Shown: piece by piece, positions 28,062-36,948 of the stretch
How positions within the stretch are numbered: position 1 is the first letter of the stretch
How the letters are laid out: the number at the start of each line of letters is the position of its first letter
Assembly: GCF_000744095.1 (NCBI RefSeq)
Contig: NZ_JQLI01000001.1
Location: 496,001 to 560,000, forward strand
Direction: 5' to 3'
Origin: Cupriavidus necator A5-1
GTDB lineage: Bacteria > Pseudomonadota > Gammaproteobacteria > Burkholderiales > Burkholderiaceae
DNA length: 64,000 bases
Position numbers and translations under genes: made by a program
Notes under the pieces: generated by a model
Told to the model about the DNA's origin: nothing
Database searches by the model: none
What the model saw: only the letters and a program-made list of their open reading frames with translations

Positions 28062-29080
28062 TGGAAGTCCCACGCGACTTTTTCGTCTTGTCAGGGTTCC
28101 TGGGCAGCGGCAAGACTACACTGCTCACCGGCTTTCTTGCTATGGAGGACGACGGTCAGACTGCCGTGATCGTCAATGACGTAGGCCAGGTCAATATCGA
28201 CGGCGCCCTGATTGCGGTACAGAGCGGGGTGCCAATGACCACCCTCAGCAACGGATGCGTGTGTTGCAGCCTGACGAACGATCTCCCATACACCATCGAG
28301 GCGCTGATTGTGGAGCGGCAACGCGCCGGCGGCGCTCCATTTACCAAAGTTATTCTCGAATGCAGCGGCCTGTCGGAGCCCGGCGGCGTACTGCGTAGCC
28401 TGGGCCCGCTGGCGGCCCTCGGTATGCGAGTACGAGTCATAACGACCTACGGCTGTGACCGGCCTGTCAGGGACGACGACTTCGCCCTCGCAGCCAACCA
28501 ACTCTGTGCCGCGCATGTTATTGTTCTCACGCGCCTTGATCTGGCAACAATGGAACAGATCTCCGAGGCCGTGGCATTCGTGCAAGAGTTGGGGCCGATG
28601 GCCAGCCTGGTTATGGAGCGTGGTCGCGGGGAGCGATCAAAAGCCGCCTTTGCGACTGAGAATGTTGGCCTGCCATCTCCCGGGCGTTCCGAACGCCTCA
28701 TTGAACTCAGAGGCAACGGGCACCCGCGAATTGGCGTTTTCGCGATCCAGTGGGATGAAAGGATCGACTGGCCGACACTCGCGGCGTGGCTCGAAAACGC
28801 TGCCGGTTACCTCGATAGCAGGCTTCTTCGCGTCAAGGGCCTGGTGCTGCTGACTGGGGCCGATGAGCCCATACTGATACAAGGCGTGGGCCAACACTTC
28901 GATACGCCTCGTCGTGTGCCCAGCCAGGAATCGGGGTCAAGTCTGGTTGTTCTCTCCCGTGACACGGATCTTGCCGAGATCGAAGCAATCCAGCCTTGCT
29001 TGCCGGTCGCGCGGTACTTCATGCTGCAGTCACCTGGTGCCGTGAACAAGGTCCGATTGGCTCGCCCATCCTTGGCCTAG
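28061..29080 (+). CDS. CobW/COG0523-family GTP-dependent metallochaperone
   Basis: I start this at the ATG inside TAATG, giving 339 residues. Walker A is GFLGSGKTT (K18), the metal-binding CxCC is GCVCC at 65-69, and a conserved LECSGLSEP lies near residue 100. The family inserts Zn, Co or other metals into client enzymes. Translational coupling to a metal-dependent amidohydrolase strongly suggests that enzyme is the client, which is inference. The C-terminal domain is shorter and less conserved than in YjiA-like members. Confidence 0.85.
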   Translation: MEVPRDFFVLSGFLGSGKTTLLTGFLAMEDDGQTAVIVNDVGQVNIDGALIAVQSGVPMTTLSNGCVCCSLTNDLPYTIEALIVERQRAGGAPFTKVILECSGLSEPGGVLRSLGPLAALGMRVRVITTYGCDRPVRDDDFALAANQLCAAHVIVLTRLDLATMEQISEAVAFVQELGPMASLVMERGRGERSKAAFATENVGLPSPGRSERLIELRGNGHPRIGVFAIQWDERIDWPTLAAWLENAAGYLDSRLLRVKGLVLLTGADEPILIQGVGQHFDTPRRVPSQESGSSLVVLSRDTDLAEIEAIQPCLPVARYFMLQSPGAVNKVRLARPSLA

Positions 29081-29177
29081 CCGTGGCGCTGGCGCAGCTC
29101 CACGGTGAGAATGCAATCAAGCGGAGTTTGCGCGATTCCCTGGCCAGTCGGTTCCTACCTACAGTATGGCAAGCTTC

Positions 29178-29399
29178 TTACGAGTAAAGTAAGCAACGTG
29201 CGCAGCGCCACCGCAGGTTGCAACGCGCCTTGAGCCTCGAACAGCCCCACGGTGATACCTCGCCATCTCCAGGCGGGTAGGGCGCGCGTGGCCGGGCGCC
29301 AAAATCGCTGTCCGCCTGAACAGGGCCGAAAACTTCTCCTCCGTACTTAGCCAACTCCAGGAAGTGGTCGTAGCTTGCCTCGTCTCGCCGGCACATCAT
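29178..29399 (-). CDS. Short unrecognised ORF with a strong ribosome binding site
   Basis: A perfect AGGAGG lies four bases before ATG 29399 (seven before the adjacent second ATG). It opens a 73-residue frame starting MMCRRDEASYDHFLELAKYGG and ending in a Cys/Arg-rich tail (RWRCARCLLYS). I know no family for it. The ribosome site argues for translation; the low-complexity tail argues that the end may be degraded. Confidence 0.35.
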   Translation of the reverse strand: MMCRRDEASYDHFLELAKYGGEVFGPVQADSDFGARPRAPYPPGDGEVSPWGCSRLKARCNLRWRCARCLLYS

Positions 29400-29742
29400 G
29401 CCACCTCCTGTTCTCGGGTCAGTATTCGTATCGAGCATTACTACGCACAGCCGGCAGCACCTGTCGGGCCGAGCTCTCAACCAACGAGTGGGTGCCTTCC
29501 ATGCGAATACCCCCCTGGGTCATCGAAAGCACGCGCTTTCAAGGTGGCTTTCGTTTGGCACCCTCATCTGCGATGACAGTCGCGAAACTCACGCCTACCA
29601 GCCCCGATTGCTGCTTCAGATGTCGCCAGTCGATCCGCTTGTCCGCGGTTCGGAGCAGCCGATAGAACTCGGCCCGAATGGGGCGGCGCCTTGCTAAGGT
29701 GGTGCGCCGCCAGCCGCAGCGCTATTAGCTGCGAGCAAGAAA

Positions 29743-29767
29743 AAGCCGGGCGAGTCCGCCCGGCTTG
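29743..29767 (-). terminator. Terminator of the binding-protein gene
   Basis: AAGCCGGGCG pairs with CGCCCGGCTT around a 4-base loop. Read leftwards, the stem is followed by TTTTT, so it terminates the leftward MHS transporter-binding protein transcription unit 19 bases after the stop codon. Confidence 0.85.
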
Positions 29768-29785
29768 CTTGCAACGCTATTTAGG

Positions 29786-30928
29786 CTAGCGGCCCGCGAG
29801 ACTTTCAAGAGGCTGCCATTTTCCGGAGACGACTTTATAGATGTTGATCCCGCCTTCCTTGAGATCACCTCGGCTGTCGTAGGCAATGCGCCTGGATGTG
29901 ACACCCGGCATCGAAGTAGCGGCCAGGGTAGGCAGGTATTTGTCCGGTTCTGCCGAATTCGCCTGGACCATTGCCTTCATCATCGCCAGGGCTCCGTCGT
30001 AGGCGTAAGGCGAGTACGTCTGCACCGAGGTGCCGAAGCGCTTCTCATAGCGCTGCTTGTAATCTGCTCCAGCTGGCATTTGCTCCAGCGGAAGACCGGC
30101 TAATGAACACAGCGTCCCTTCCGCTGCCGGCCCTGCCAGCTTGATGAAGTTTTCCGTCTTTGACATTTCGCCGGATACCAACACGGATTTCATACCGAGT
30201 TCTCGTAGCTGCTTCGCCAATGGTGCCGACTGTGCTTCCGCTCCGCCATAGAAAATCAGCTCGGGAGACTGGCGCTTCAGGTTAGTCAGCACGGCCTTGA
30301 AATCCACAGCCTTGTCATTCGTGAACTCGCGCCGGACAATCGTCGCACCGGCAGCCTTGGCCGCCTTTTCAAATTCGTCGGCTAGGCCTTGGCCATAGGC
30401 GGTGCGATCGTCCACGATCGCGATGCGCTTCATGCCGAGCTTAGTGACAACGTAGTTTCCGACCACGCTGCCCTGTTGCGTGTCGGAGGTCATCATGCGG
30501 AATGCTGTCTTGAAGCCTTGCCGGGTATACTCAGGGGCCGTTGCCATGGCGATCTGCGGAATGCCCGCACGGCTATATACGGCAGACGCGGGAATGCTGG
30601 TTCCGGAGTTGAAATGTCCCAGCATGCCCTTGATACCGCTGTCGACCAGTTTCTGGGCGACCACCGACCCCGCCTTGGGGTCGGCCTGATCGTCCTCGGC
30701 AACTAGCGTGAACCGCACCTCGCGTCCGGCAATACGCGGCCGAGTCGCATTGAAGTCTTCCACGGCGAGTGCCACGCCATTTTGCATATCTTTGCCATAC
30801 TGCGCCTGATTACCCGTCATCGGCGCTGCAAAGCCCAGCTTTACCTCCTGGACTTGAGCTGCTGCGAAAGACGATCCTACGAGAGCCCCCGCGGCAAGCG
30901 CGGCCGAACACAAACGATGATTGATCAT
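29786..30928 (-). CDS. Branched-chain amino acid-type ABC transporter binding protein
   Basis: The 380-residue periplasmic protein begins MINHRLCSAALAAGALVGSSFAAA, a classic signal peptide. It continues with the LivJ-like fold: VKLGFAAPMTGNQAQYGKDMQNGVALAVEDFN, DDQADPKAGSVVAQKLV, and PYAYDGALAMMKAM near the end. I chose ATG 30928 because GGAGG lies about ten bases upstream. No permease or ATPase subunits adjoin it; instead the preceding gene is an MHS secondary transporter. It is therefore either an orphan receptor or serves a Liv-type system encoded elsewhere. Confidence 0.9.
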   Translation of the reverse strand: MINHRLCSAALAAGALVGSSFAAAQVQEVKLGFAAPMTGNQAQYGKDMQNGVALAVEDFNATRPRIAGREVRFTLVAEDDQADPKAGSVVAQKLVDSGIKGMLGHFNSGTSIPASAVYSRAGIPQIAMATAPEYTRQGFKTAFRMMTSDTQQGSVVGNYVVTKLGMKRIAIVDDRTAYGQGLADEFEKAAKAAGATIVRREFTNDKAVDFKAVLTNLKRQSPELIFYGGAEAQSAPLAKQLRELGMKSVLVSGEMSKTENFIKLAGPAAEGTLCSLAGLPLEQMPAGADYKQRYEKRFGTSVQTYSPYAYDGALAMMKAMVQANSAEPDKYLPTLAATSMPGVTSRRIAYDSRGDLKEGGINIYKVVSGKWQPLESLAGR

Positions 30929-30945
30929 GCTGTCAATGCCTCCGT

Positions 30946-32244
30946 TCATTGGTATTGCTGGGCCGGCCGGTCGCGGAAGCCCACAGTGACGCCGAGAAAG
31001 CTGATTGCTGCTGCAGCGATGACGTAGAGGGCGGGCGCCATAGCGCTGCCGGTGGTGGCGATTAGCCACGTCAGAATCAACGAAGCAAATCCACCAAAGG
31101 TCATGACCGCGACGTTGTAGGCAACGGACAGGCCGGTCGACAGAACCCGGCTCGGGAAAATCTCCGAGAAGGCTGCCAGGATTGGACCGGTATAACCCGC
31201 AATCAGCAAGCCAAAGACGGCCTGGAACAGAATCAGACTCGTTTGCGTGGGCGACGATACGACCAGTGCGAACATCGGGTAGGCCAGCAGCAGAATGCCG
31301 CCAGAGCTGAATGCCAGGATCTTGCGGCGGCCGATGCGGTCCGACCACGCCCCGACGAAGGGGGAGAGGACAGTAATGATGAGGCCACCGATAACGCCCG
31401 CAATGAACGACATGGATTGCGGCATCTTCAGCGTCTTGACAGCGTACGTCGGCATGTAGAACAGCAGAACGTAGATGCAGACGGTCCACAAAATGACCAT
31501 TGAAAACGTAGTGAAGGTCTCGCGCGGGTAGATCTTCAAGACCTCGGAGAACGGCTTCTTCACCTTCTCCTTGGTCGCGAGGAATGCCGGGGTCTCGTCA
31601 ACGTTGCTGCGGATATAGAAGCCGATCGGACCGATCAGGATGCCCAGCAGGAACGGAATGCGCCACCCCCATGCCTTGACCTCCTCGGGTGTCAGCCACA
31701 ACGTCAGGATCGTGCCTGCCGTGGCGCCCAGCACCACCGCGAATCCGATACTGCTCTGGATCCAGCTCGCATAGTAGCCTTTCCGGTTTGCCGGCGCGTG
31801 CTCTGTGAGAAAGGCCGTTGCGCTGCCCATTTCGCCGCCGGCAGAGAACCCTTGCATCAGCCGGGCGAAAATGATCATGATCGGTGCGGCAATGCCAATC
31901 TGTTCATAGGTTGGCGCCAGTCCGATGAGCGCCGTCCCACCTGCCATGAGCAGGATCGTGAGCGACAGGGCTGCCTTGCGGCCGACGCGATCCGAGTACA
32001 TGCCGATGAGGATCCCGCCGATTGGTCGGACGACAAAGCCAACACCGAACGTGGCGACAGACAATAGCAGCGATGTCAGATCATTGCCGGTCGGGAAGAA
32101 CAGTTGGCCGATAGTGATGGCAAAGAAGCCATAGACCATGAAATCAAACCACTCGAACCCGTTTCCCAGAATCGTGGCCGTGATTGCTCGCCGCCTCCGC
32201 TTGGCCTCATCCTCCGATGAGGTCATTGTTGCTGCGATCTCCAT
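30946..32244 (-). CDS. MHS-family (MFS) metabolite:proton symporter
   Basis: A 432-residue, twelve-helix transporter of the metabolite:H+ symporter branch: ILGNGFEWFDFMVYGFF near the N-terminus, GVGFVVRPIGGILIGMYSDRVGRKAAL, ARLMQGFSAGGEMGSA and a second DRIGRRKIL loop. It has an AAGGAG ribosome site. Family members import organic acids, betaines or dicarboxylates such as 2-oxoglutarate. It is divergent from gabT across a 550-base region and is followed directly by the LivJ-type binding protein, whose ribosome site lies in its 3' end. Confidence 0.9.
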   Translation of the reverse strand: MEIAATMTSSEDEAKRRRRAITATILGNGFEWFDFMVYGFFAITIGQLFFPTGNDLTSLLLSVATFGVGFVVRPIGGILIGMYSDRVGRKAALSLTILLMAGGTALIGLAPTYEQIGIAAPIMIIFARLMQGFSAGGEMGSATAFLTEHAPANRKGYYASWIQSSIGFAVVLGATAGTILTLWLTPEEVKAWGWRIPFLLGILIGPIGFYIRSNVDETPAFLATKEKVKKPFSEVLKIYPRETFTTFSMVILWTVCIYVLLFYMPTYAVKTLKMPQSMSFIAGVIGGLIITVLSPFVGAWSDRIGRRKILAFSSGGILLLAYPMFALVVSSPTQTSLILFQAVFGLLIAGYTGPILAAFSEIFPSRVLSTGLSVAYNVAVMTFGGFASLILTWLIATTGSAMAPALYVIAAAAISFLGVTVGFRDRPAQQYQ

Positions 32245-32360
32245 TTTGAGTCTCCTTCGTCTTGGGCCGGATGAATGTCTGCGGACCGATAGCTATCCCG
32301 ATCCACTGGTAAATGCTCGAATGACCGAGCTGGAATCCATTCAATCGCAGCAGAGGGTCC

Positions 32361-32417
32361 TTTCCTATCTATCTTTCGCAGGAAGGCTTTACTACGTCGT
32401 CCATCGTGTCGTAGGAA
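32361..32417. promoter_or_regulatory. TTCCTA-type motifs in the MHS-gabT intergenic region, MHS side
   Basis: TTTCCTATCTATC (32361-32373) is followed by TTTCGCAGGAA, giving a loose TTCCT...AGGAA dyad; the same 13 bases recur in inverse orientation at 42220-42232, upstream of another operon. GTAGGAA at 32411-32417 is the complement of TTCCTAC, pointing to the leftward MHS gene about 170 bases away. These are candidate binding sites only. Confidence 0.3.
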
Positions 32418-32672
32418 GCCCCGAACTGGTGCGAGGCCTGCGCCACCATCGTGCTGAGCGAGCCGTTGGGCTTGGGCGGAGCCTATAACGGCCAGCGTTT
32501 TGCCAGACTTCTTGTCCGGTAAGGCTGCGAGGCTCTACGTCCGGGCCGCCTGAGACGCTGAGGCGACATAGTTTCGGTTTCCTCAGGACTCCGTTGCGTA
32601 GCCCGGGACGGCCTATCGAGATGGACACTCTTCTGGGCGCTGCATAATCGAAGTAGGGCATTGCAGTCTGCT

Positions 32673-32696
32673 TTTCCTACTCAAAGTAGGTAGTCC
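32673..32696. promoter_or_regulatory. TTCCTAC dyad upstream of gabT
   Basis: CCTAC (32676-32680) and GTAGG (32686-32690) form an inverted repeat with spacer TCAAA inside TTTCCTAC...GTAGGTAGTCC. The site starts 123 bases before the gabT ATG. A 17-of-24 match lies 118 bases before the leftward FAD-dehydrogenase start (42209-42232). The PucR regulator between them is an obvious candidate for the binding protein. Confidence 0.4.
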
Positions 32697-32795
32697 GCGC
32701 AAAGTCGCAAATTCTAAGATGGCAGTGCCCCTCGTTGCGAGGGCGGGCGGTCGGAACCGGCCATAGGAAATACAGCAGACGACAGGACATCGAAC

Positions 32796-34088
32796 ATGGT
32801 AGTGGAGAGCAAACATCAGGGACTTGCACAGGCACGGACGCGTCATGTACCACGCGGTGTGGTAACCGCACATCCGATTTTTGTCGAACGTGCGGAAGGA
32901 TCCCATGTGTGGGACGTTGACGGCCGCCGGTATCTAGATTTCGTCGGTGGCATTGGCGTGCTGAATGTCGGTCATAACCATCCGCGGATCGTGGCGGCAG
33001 TCAAGGCCCAACTCGAGCGAGTAACCCACGCAGCGTTCCAAGTGGCCGGCTATGACGTCTATGTTGAACTGGCCGCGCGTTTGAATCGCCTGGTCGGTGG
33101 TGATGAAGCGTATAAGACGGTTTTCCTCACGACAGGCGCCGAGGCAGTGGAGAACGCGATCAAGATCGCGCGCGGCTATCGGAATGCGCCCGGCGTCATT
33201 GCGTTCCGCGGCGGATTCCATGGCCGGACGCTGATGGGCATGACGCTGACCGGCATGAGCTCGCCGTACAAGCAGAACTTCGGGCCGTTCGCCGGGGACG
33301 TGTATCACACTCCCTATCCGGATACCTATCGAGGCTTTTCGGCAGATGACGCAATTCAGACGATAGAAGACCTGTTCGCCACTCAAATTGCCCCGGAGCG
33401 GGTCGCCGCGATTATCATCGAACTGGTTCAAGGCGATGGCGGCTTCCTGGCGGCGGGCCCGGATTTTCTGAAGAAGCTGCGCGAGCTGGCGACCCGCCAC
33501 GGGATTGTTCTGATTGCCGATGAGATTCAGACCGGCTTTGGCCGGACCGGCGAATTGTTCGCCTTCCAGCAGGCCGGGATCAAGCCGGACTTGGTGACCG
33601 TCGCCAAGAGCCTTGCCGGCGGTCTGCCGCTGTCCGGAGTGGTGGGCCGCGCTGAAATCATGGACGCTCCGGAGCCAGGTGGGCTGGGCGGCACATATGC
33701 TGGTAATCCGCTGGCGTGCGCCGCAGCCCTCGCGGTGCTGGATTTGTTCCAGAATGAAGGTCTGCTCGAACAAGCCAACCAGCTCGCTGCAGTGCTGCGT
33801 GACGGTCTCGACTCTCTCGCAGAACGATTCGCGGAGATTGGTACTATTCGAGGTGTAGGGGCCATGCTCGCGCTTGAATTCGTCAAGGATCGCGATCCGA
33901 TGCAGCCGGACGCCGCGTTTGCGCAGCGGGTTATCGATGCCTGCCGCGACGGCGGATTGCTGGTGATCAAGTGCGGTGTGCACCGCAACATTGTTCGCCT
34001 GCTCGCGCCGTTGACCACATCGAAGAACGATGCGCACGAAGCTCTGGCGATACTGGCCCGCGCGATCGAAACGGCGCGCGTCGCGTAA
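32796..34088 (+). CDS. gabT: 4-aminobutyrate aminotransferase
   Basis: The 430-residue class III PLP aminotransferase transfers the amino group of GABA to 2-oxoglutarate, giving succinate semialdehyde. Visible features are the PLP-binding TTGAEAVENAIKIARGY near 108-124, FHGRTLMGMTLTG near 145-157, LIADEIQTGFGRTG near 236-249 and the Schiff-base lysine K271 in VAKSLAGG. Length and motifs fit GabT; related omega-amino acid substrates such as 5-aminovalerate cannot be excluded. It heads a gabT-HAD unit, and a gabD-like gene lies 3 kb downstream on the other strand. Confidence 0.88.
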   Translation: MVVESKHQGLAQARTRHVPRGVVTAHPIFVERAEGSHVWDVDGRRYLDFVGGIGVLNVGHNHPRIVAAVKAQLERVTHAAFQVAGYDVYVELAARLNRLVGGDEAYKTVFLTTGAEAVENAIKIARGYRNAPGVIAFRGGFHGRTLMGMTLTGMSSPYKQNFGPFAGDVYHTPYPDTYRGFSADDAIQTIEDLFATQIAPERVAAIIIELVQGDGGFLAAGPDFLKKLRELATRHGIVLIADEIQTGFGRTGELFAFQQAGIKPDLVTVAKSLAGGLPLSGVVGRAEIMDAPEPGGLGGTYAGNPLACAAALAVLDLFQNEGLLEQANQLAAVLRDGLDSLAERFAEIGTIRGVGAMLALEFVKDRDPMQPDAAFAQRVIDACRDGGLLVIKCGVHRNIVRLLAPLTTSKNDAHEALAILARAIETARVA

Positions 34089-34131
34089 AGGACTGGGAGA
34101 TAGCCCCGCTCACATAACAGCGAAGGAAAAA

Positions 34132-34845
34132 ATGGACAGCGATATTGCGGCAAAGTTTGCCGGAAAGACAGTGTTGACGCTCGATATTTATGGCACGCTG
34201 ATCGACTGGGAGCGGGGCATCTCCCATACCTTGGGAGCCATTTTCCGCGACCACGGCCATGTGCTGAGCGAGGAGGAAATCCTTGAGCGCTACGCATGGC
34301 ATGAAGCCGCGCTGGAGGCTGGTCCTTATATGACCTATCGGGAAGTCCTTGAAGAGGCGCTGCGCCGTATTGCCGCAGACCTTGGCTTTTCCCCGGAAGA
34401 GGCCGAACTTGAGTCGTTCTCGCACTCAGCGGGGGACTGGCCAGCATTCCCCGATTCGCATGACGCGCTCGTTGCGTTGCAAAAGCGGTTTCAGCTCGCC
34501 GTCATCACCAATGGTGACGACGAGTCCTTCGCGCTATCGAAGAAGCGACTGGGTGTCGAGTTCGATTACGTGATTACCGCCGAACAGGCACGGAGCTACA
34601 AGCCTTCACTAAACAATTTTCACGTCGCGCTTGGCCGGGTACGCGTGCCGCGCGCACAGATTCTGCATGTAGCCCAGAGTTTTTTCCATGACCACGTCCC
34701 CGCGCAAGCGCTCGGCTTGCAGACCGTCTGGATCGATCGACGCAAGGGCAAGCCAGGTTTCGGGGCGGTCCCCAAAGCCAATGCCGTGCCGGACGCTGCC
34801 TTCGAGGATATGCGCTCATTCGCCGACGCGATACTGCAGGGCTAG
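34132..34845 (+). CDS. HAD-superfamily hydrolase (haloacid dehalogenase type II-like)
   Basis: I start at ATG 34132, preceded by AAGGA; upstream in-frame codons overlap gabT. The 237-residue protein has nucleophile D18 in LDIYGTLIDW, motif II VITNGD, motif III lysine in SYKPSLNNF and a late FFHDHVPAQALGLQTVWIDR. This subgroup is annotated as 2-haloacid dehalogenase-like, but actual dehalogenation is not implied by the motifs. It is a paralogue of the HAD gene at 38551-39279, and both sit beside an aminotransferase gene, so a housekeeping or substrate-processing role in omega-amino acid use is likelier. Confidence 0.82.
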   Translation: MDSDIAAKFAGKTVLTLDIYGTLIDWERGISHTLGAIFRDHGHVLSEEEILERYAWHEAALEAGPYMTYREVLEEALRRIAADLGFSPEEAELESFSHSAGDWPAFPDSHDALVALQKRFQLAVITNGDDESFALSKKRLGVEFDYVITAEQARSYKPSLNNFHVALGRVRVPRAQILHVAQSFFHDHVPAQALGLQTVWIDRRKGKPGFGAVPKANAVPDAAFEDMRSFADAILQG

Positions 34846-34919
34846 GTAAAGACCGCATGTGCGGGCGGCCGGCCCACAGCGACTCCCTCGAGTCTTGAAC
34901 GGATGTCGAACGGAGAACT

Positions 34920-36500
34920 ATGGACATCTCTACCGCGTTGGAATCAACTGTTCTACGTGGTGCCAGGGTGGTAGGCGGGCACTCAGGATTGCGTAATGAA
35001 ATCCGGTGGGTGCACGTTATCGACCATCCGGGCATTGTGGACTGGGTCGAGCATGGCCACCTCCTGCTTTCGACCGGCTACAACTGGCCGCAGGACGACC
35101 AGAAGGCCAGCCAGCTCATACGTGATCTTTGCGAACGCGGGCTGGCAGGTGTCGTGCTCGCTGTACCTAATTTCCTGGAACATTTCCCGCAATCCTCGGT
35201 CTTGGCGGCCAACGATTTTGGCCTGCCTTTGCTCGAAATCGATTGGTCCGTTCCGTTCAGTACCATTACCGAGGAAATTCATTCGAGCATTATTCGCCGC
35301 CAAGGCGAGTTGATTGAACGATCCGATGAGATCCATCGCGCGCTCACCACAGCGGCGGTTATGGCCAACACGCTCAGCGACTTGGCGCTAGCGCTTGGCA
35401 ACCTGCTCGGCCGGGCCGTCAACTTTGTTGATCCGGATGGACTCTTGCTCGGTACGAGCGAAACCGCCAAAGACGGCAAAGTCCTCGGCGACAAGGAGCG
35501 CGAATACTTGCGGCTGTTGAATAACCGCATCCTCCTTCGGCATATCCAGGACAGCGTCGATCCGGTCCTGGTGGAGGCGCTGCCGGACGTCGGGGTGCCA
35601 CGTAGGCTCGGATGCCCGATCCGAATCCGCGGTGAAATCGCGGCGTTCATCTTCGTCGATGAGGGCCTCAGCCCGCTGGGGGAGTTGGACATTCGCGCGA
35701 CGGAACATGCCTCAATCATCGGCGCATTGCACCTGGCGCATATGCGGGCGCTGCATCTGCAAGAGGAGCGTCTCGGCTATGCCCTGGTCGGCTCCCTGCT
35801 GGAAGGGAAGTTTGAGGAAACCCCGTCGGCTTTGGAACGCGCCCGCCTGAGCGGTTGGGACCCGACGGCGAACTATCGAGTTTGCCTGGCGCTGCTCGAT
35901 GAGCCATTACCGCTTTCGCGGGAGGGGTTCCTGCGACGTGAGCGTTGGGTGGACCGGCTGAGGAAGTACCTGGAGGGGATCGGACAACCACCCCTCATCC
36001 TGGCTTCCCTTAACCAGATCATCTTTCTCCTTGCCGGCGACGCGGAGCCAGAGCCACTCTGGCGGGTCTTGGGCAGCCGCGGTACGGCGTTGGCAGTCAG
36101 CCGGGTACACAGCGGCATCGCCGGTATGGCGCAAGGCGGCAGCGACGTTCAGTCGTTGCTGCCGCTACTGAAGCCCGGAAAAGTCCATCACTTTCAGGAG
36201 GTGATGTTCCCGCGGGCGTTGATGGGCGACGCTGATGCACGGGAGTTGTTCATCCAGAGCAAGCTGGGCCCGCTGCTGTCCGATCGCAAGGGTGAGGCGC
36301 TCCTGGAGACGCTCGAAGCGCTCTGCGCGGAGGGATTCCAATTGGCAAACACCGCAAGGCGTCTCGGGGTCCATATCAGTACGCTGCGATATCGCTTGGA
36401 ACGCATTGAATCGATGCTGGCGACACCGCTGGAAGATCAGGCGAACCGGTTCGAACTGCAGGTCGCTGTCGCCCTGTACAAATTGACGGCAGAGGAGTGA
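34920..36500 (+). CDS. PucR/CdaR-type transcriptional regulator
   Basis: The 526-residue protein has an N-terminal PucR sensing domain (about 1-130: LRNEIRWVHVIDHPGIVDWVEHGHLLLSTGY), a middle GGDEF-like/CdaR region, and a C-terminal PucR-type helix-turn-helix around residues 475-510 (ANTARRLGVHISTLRYRLERIESML). Such proteins are usually activators of purine, amino acid or GABA catabolism responding to the substrate. Position between the gabT unit and the gabD operon makes it the prime regulator candidate for both. It has its own 75-base upstream gap. Confidence 0.88.
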   Translation: MDISTALESTVLRGARVVGGHSGLRNEIRWVHVIDHPGIVDWVEHGHLLLSTGYNWPQDDQKASQLIRDLCERGLAGVVLAVPNFLEHFPQSSVLAANDFGLPLLEIDWSVPFSTITEEIHSSIIRRQGELIERSDEIHRALTTAAVMANTLSDLALALGNLLGRAVNFVDPDGLLLGTSETAKDGKVLGDKEREYLRLLNNRILLRHIQDSVDPVLVEALPDVGVPRRLGCPIRIRGEIAAFIFVDEGLSPLGELDIRATEHASIIGALHLAHMRALHLQEERLGYALVGSLLEGKFEETPSALERARLSGWDPTANYRVCLALLDEPLPLSREGFLRRERWVDRLRKYLEGIGQPPLILASLNQIIFLLAGDAEPEPLWRVLGSRGTALAVSRVHSGIAGMAQGGSDVQSLLPLLKPGKVHHFQEVMFPRALMGDADARELFIQSKLGPLLSDRKGEALLETLEALCAEGFQLANTARRLGVHISTLRYRLERIESMLATPLEDQANRFELQVAVALYKLTAEE

Positions 36501-36555
36501 TGCCGGTGGTCGCCCCGACCCGAAACTCAGGAAAATTGATGGAGTGGAAGTAAAT

Positions 36556-36885
36556 ATGAGTCCCTACGAAGCATTCTCGAGCATTGATCTGCGCGTTGGC
36601 ACCATCGTCAAGGCAGAGTTGAACGACAAGGCGCGTGTGCCAGCCTACAAAATGTGGATCGATCTCGGCGACCTGGGCGTAATGACCTCTAGCGGGCAAT
36701 ATGTGAACCGCTATCAAGCGGAAGAACTAGTCGGTAAAGTGGTGGTTTGCGCGACCAATCTCGGGGAGCGCCGTATTGGCGGTTTTCTGTCGCAGGTCCT
36801 GGTAATGGGGGTGGAGTCGGAGACCGCGATGGTCAACCTGCTAACGGTAGATGGTACCGTTGCAAATGGCAGCAAGGTGTTCTGA
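36556..36885 (+). CDS. csaA: CsaA-like tRNA-binding-domain protein
   Basis: A 109-residue single-domain protein of the tRNA-binding OB-fold family: FSSIDLRVGTIVKAELNDKARVPAYKMWIDLG, then MTSSGQYVNRYQAEELVGKVVVCATNL and GGFLSQVLVMG. Length and motifs match CsaA, described as a dimeric secretion-related chaperone and tRNA binder. ATG 36556 has GGAAG upstream; a GTG at 36544 is less likely. It is translated shortly after the PucR gene and ends at a strong terminator. Its reason for lying in a GABA locus is not clear. Confidence 0.87.
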   Translation: MSPYEAFSSIDLRVGTIVKAELNDKARVPAYKMWIDLGDLGVMTSSGQYVNRYQAEELVGKVVVCATNLGERRIGGFLSQVLVMGVESETAMVNLLTVDGTVANGSKVF

Positions 36886-36907
36886 CTGAACGTCGCCGTC
36901 AAAAAAA

Positions 36908-36934
36908 ATGCCGGCTGGTGTGGCCGGCATTTTT
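36908..36934. terminator. Bidirectional terminator between csaA and gabD
   Basis: ATGCCGGC pairs with GCCGGCAT and is flanked by a run of A on the left and TTTT on the right, so it can terminate both the rightward pucR-csaA transcript and the convergent gabD operon. Confidence 0.85.
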
Positions 36935-36948
36935 CCTGGGAAATCCTG

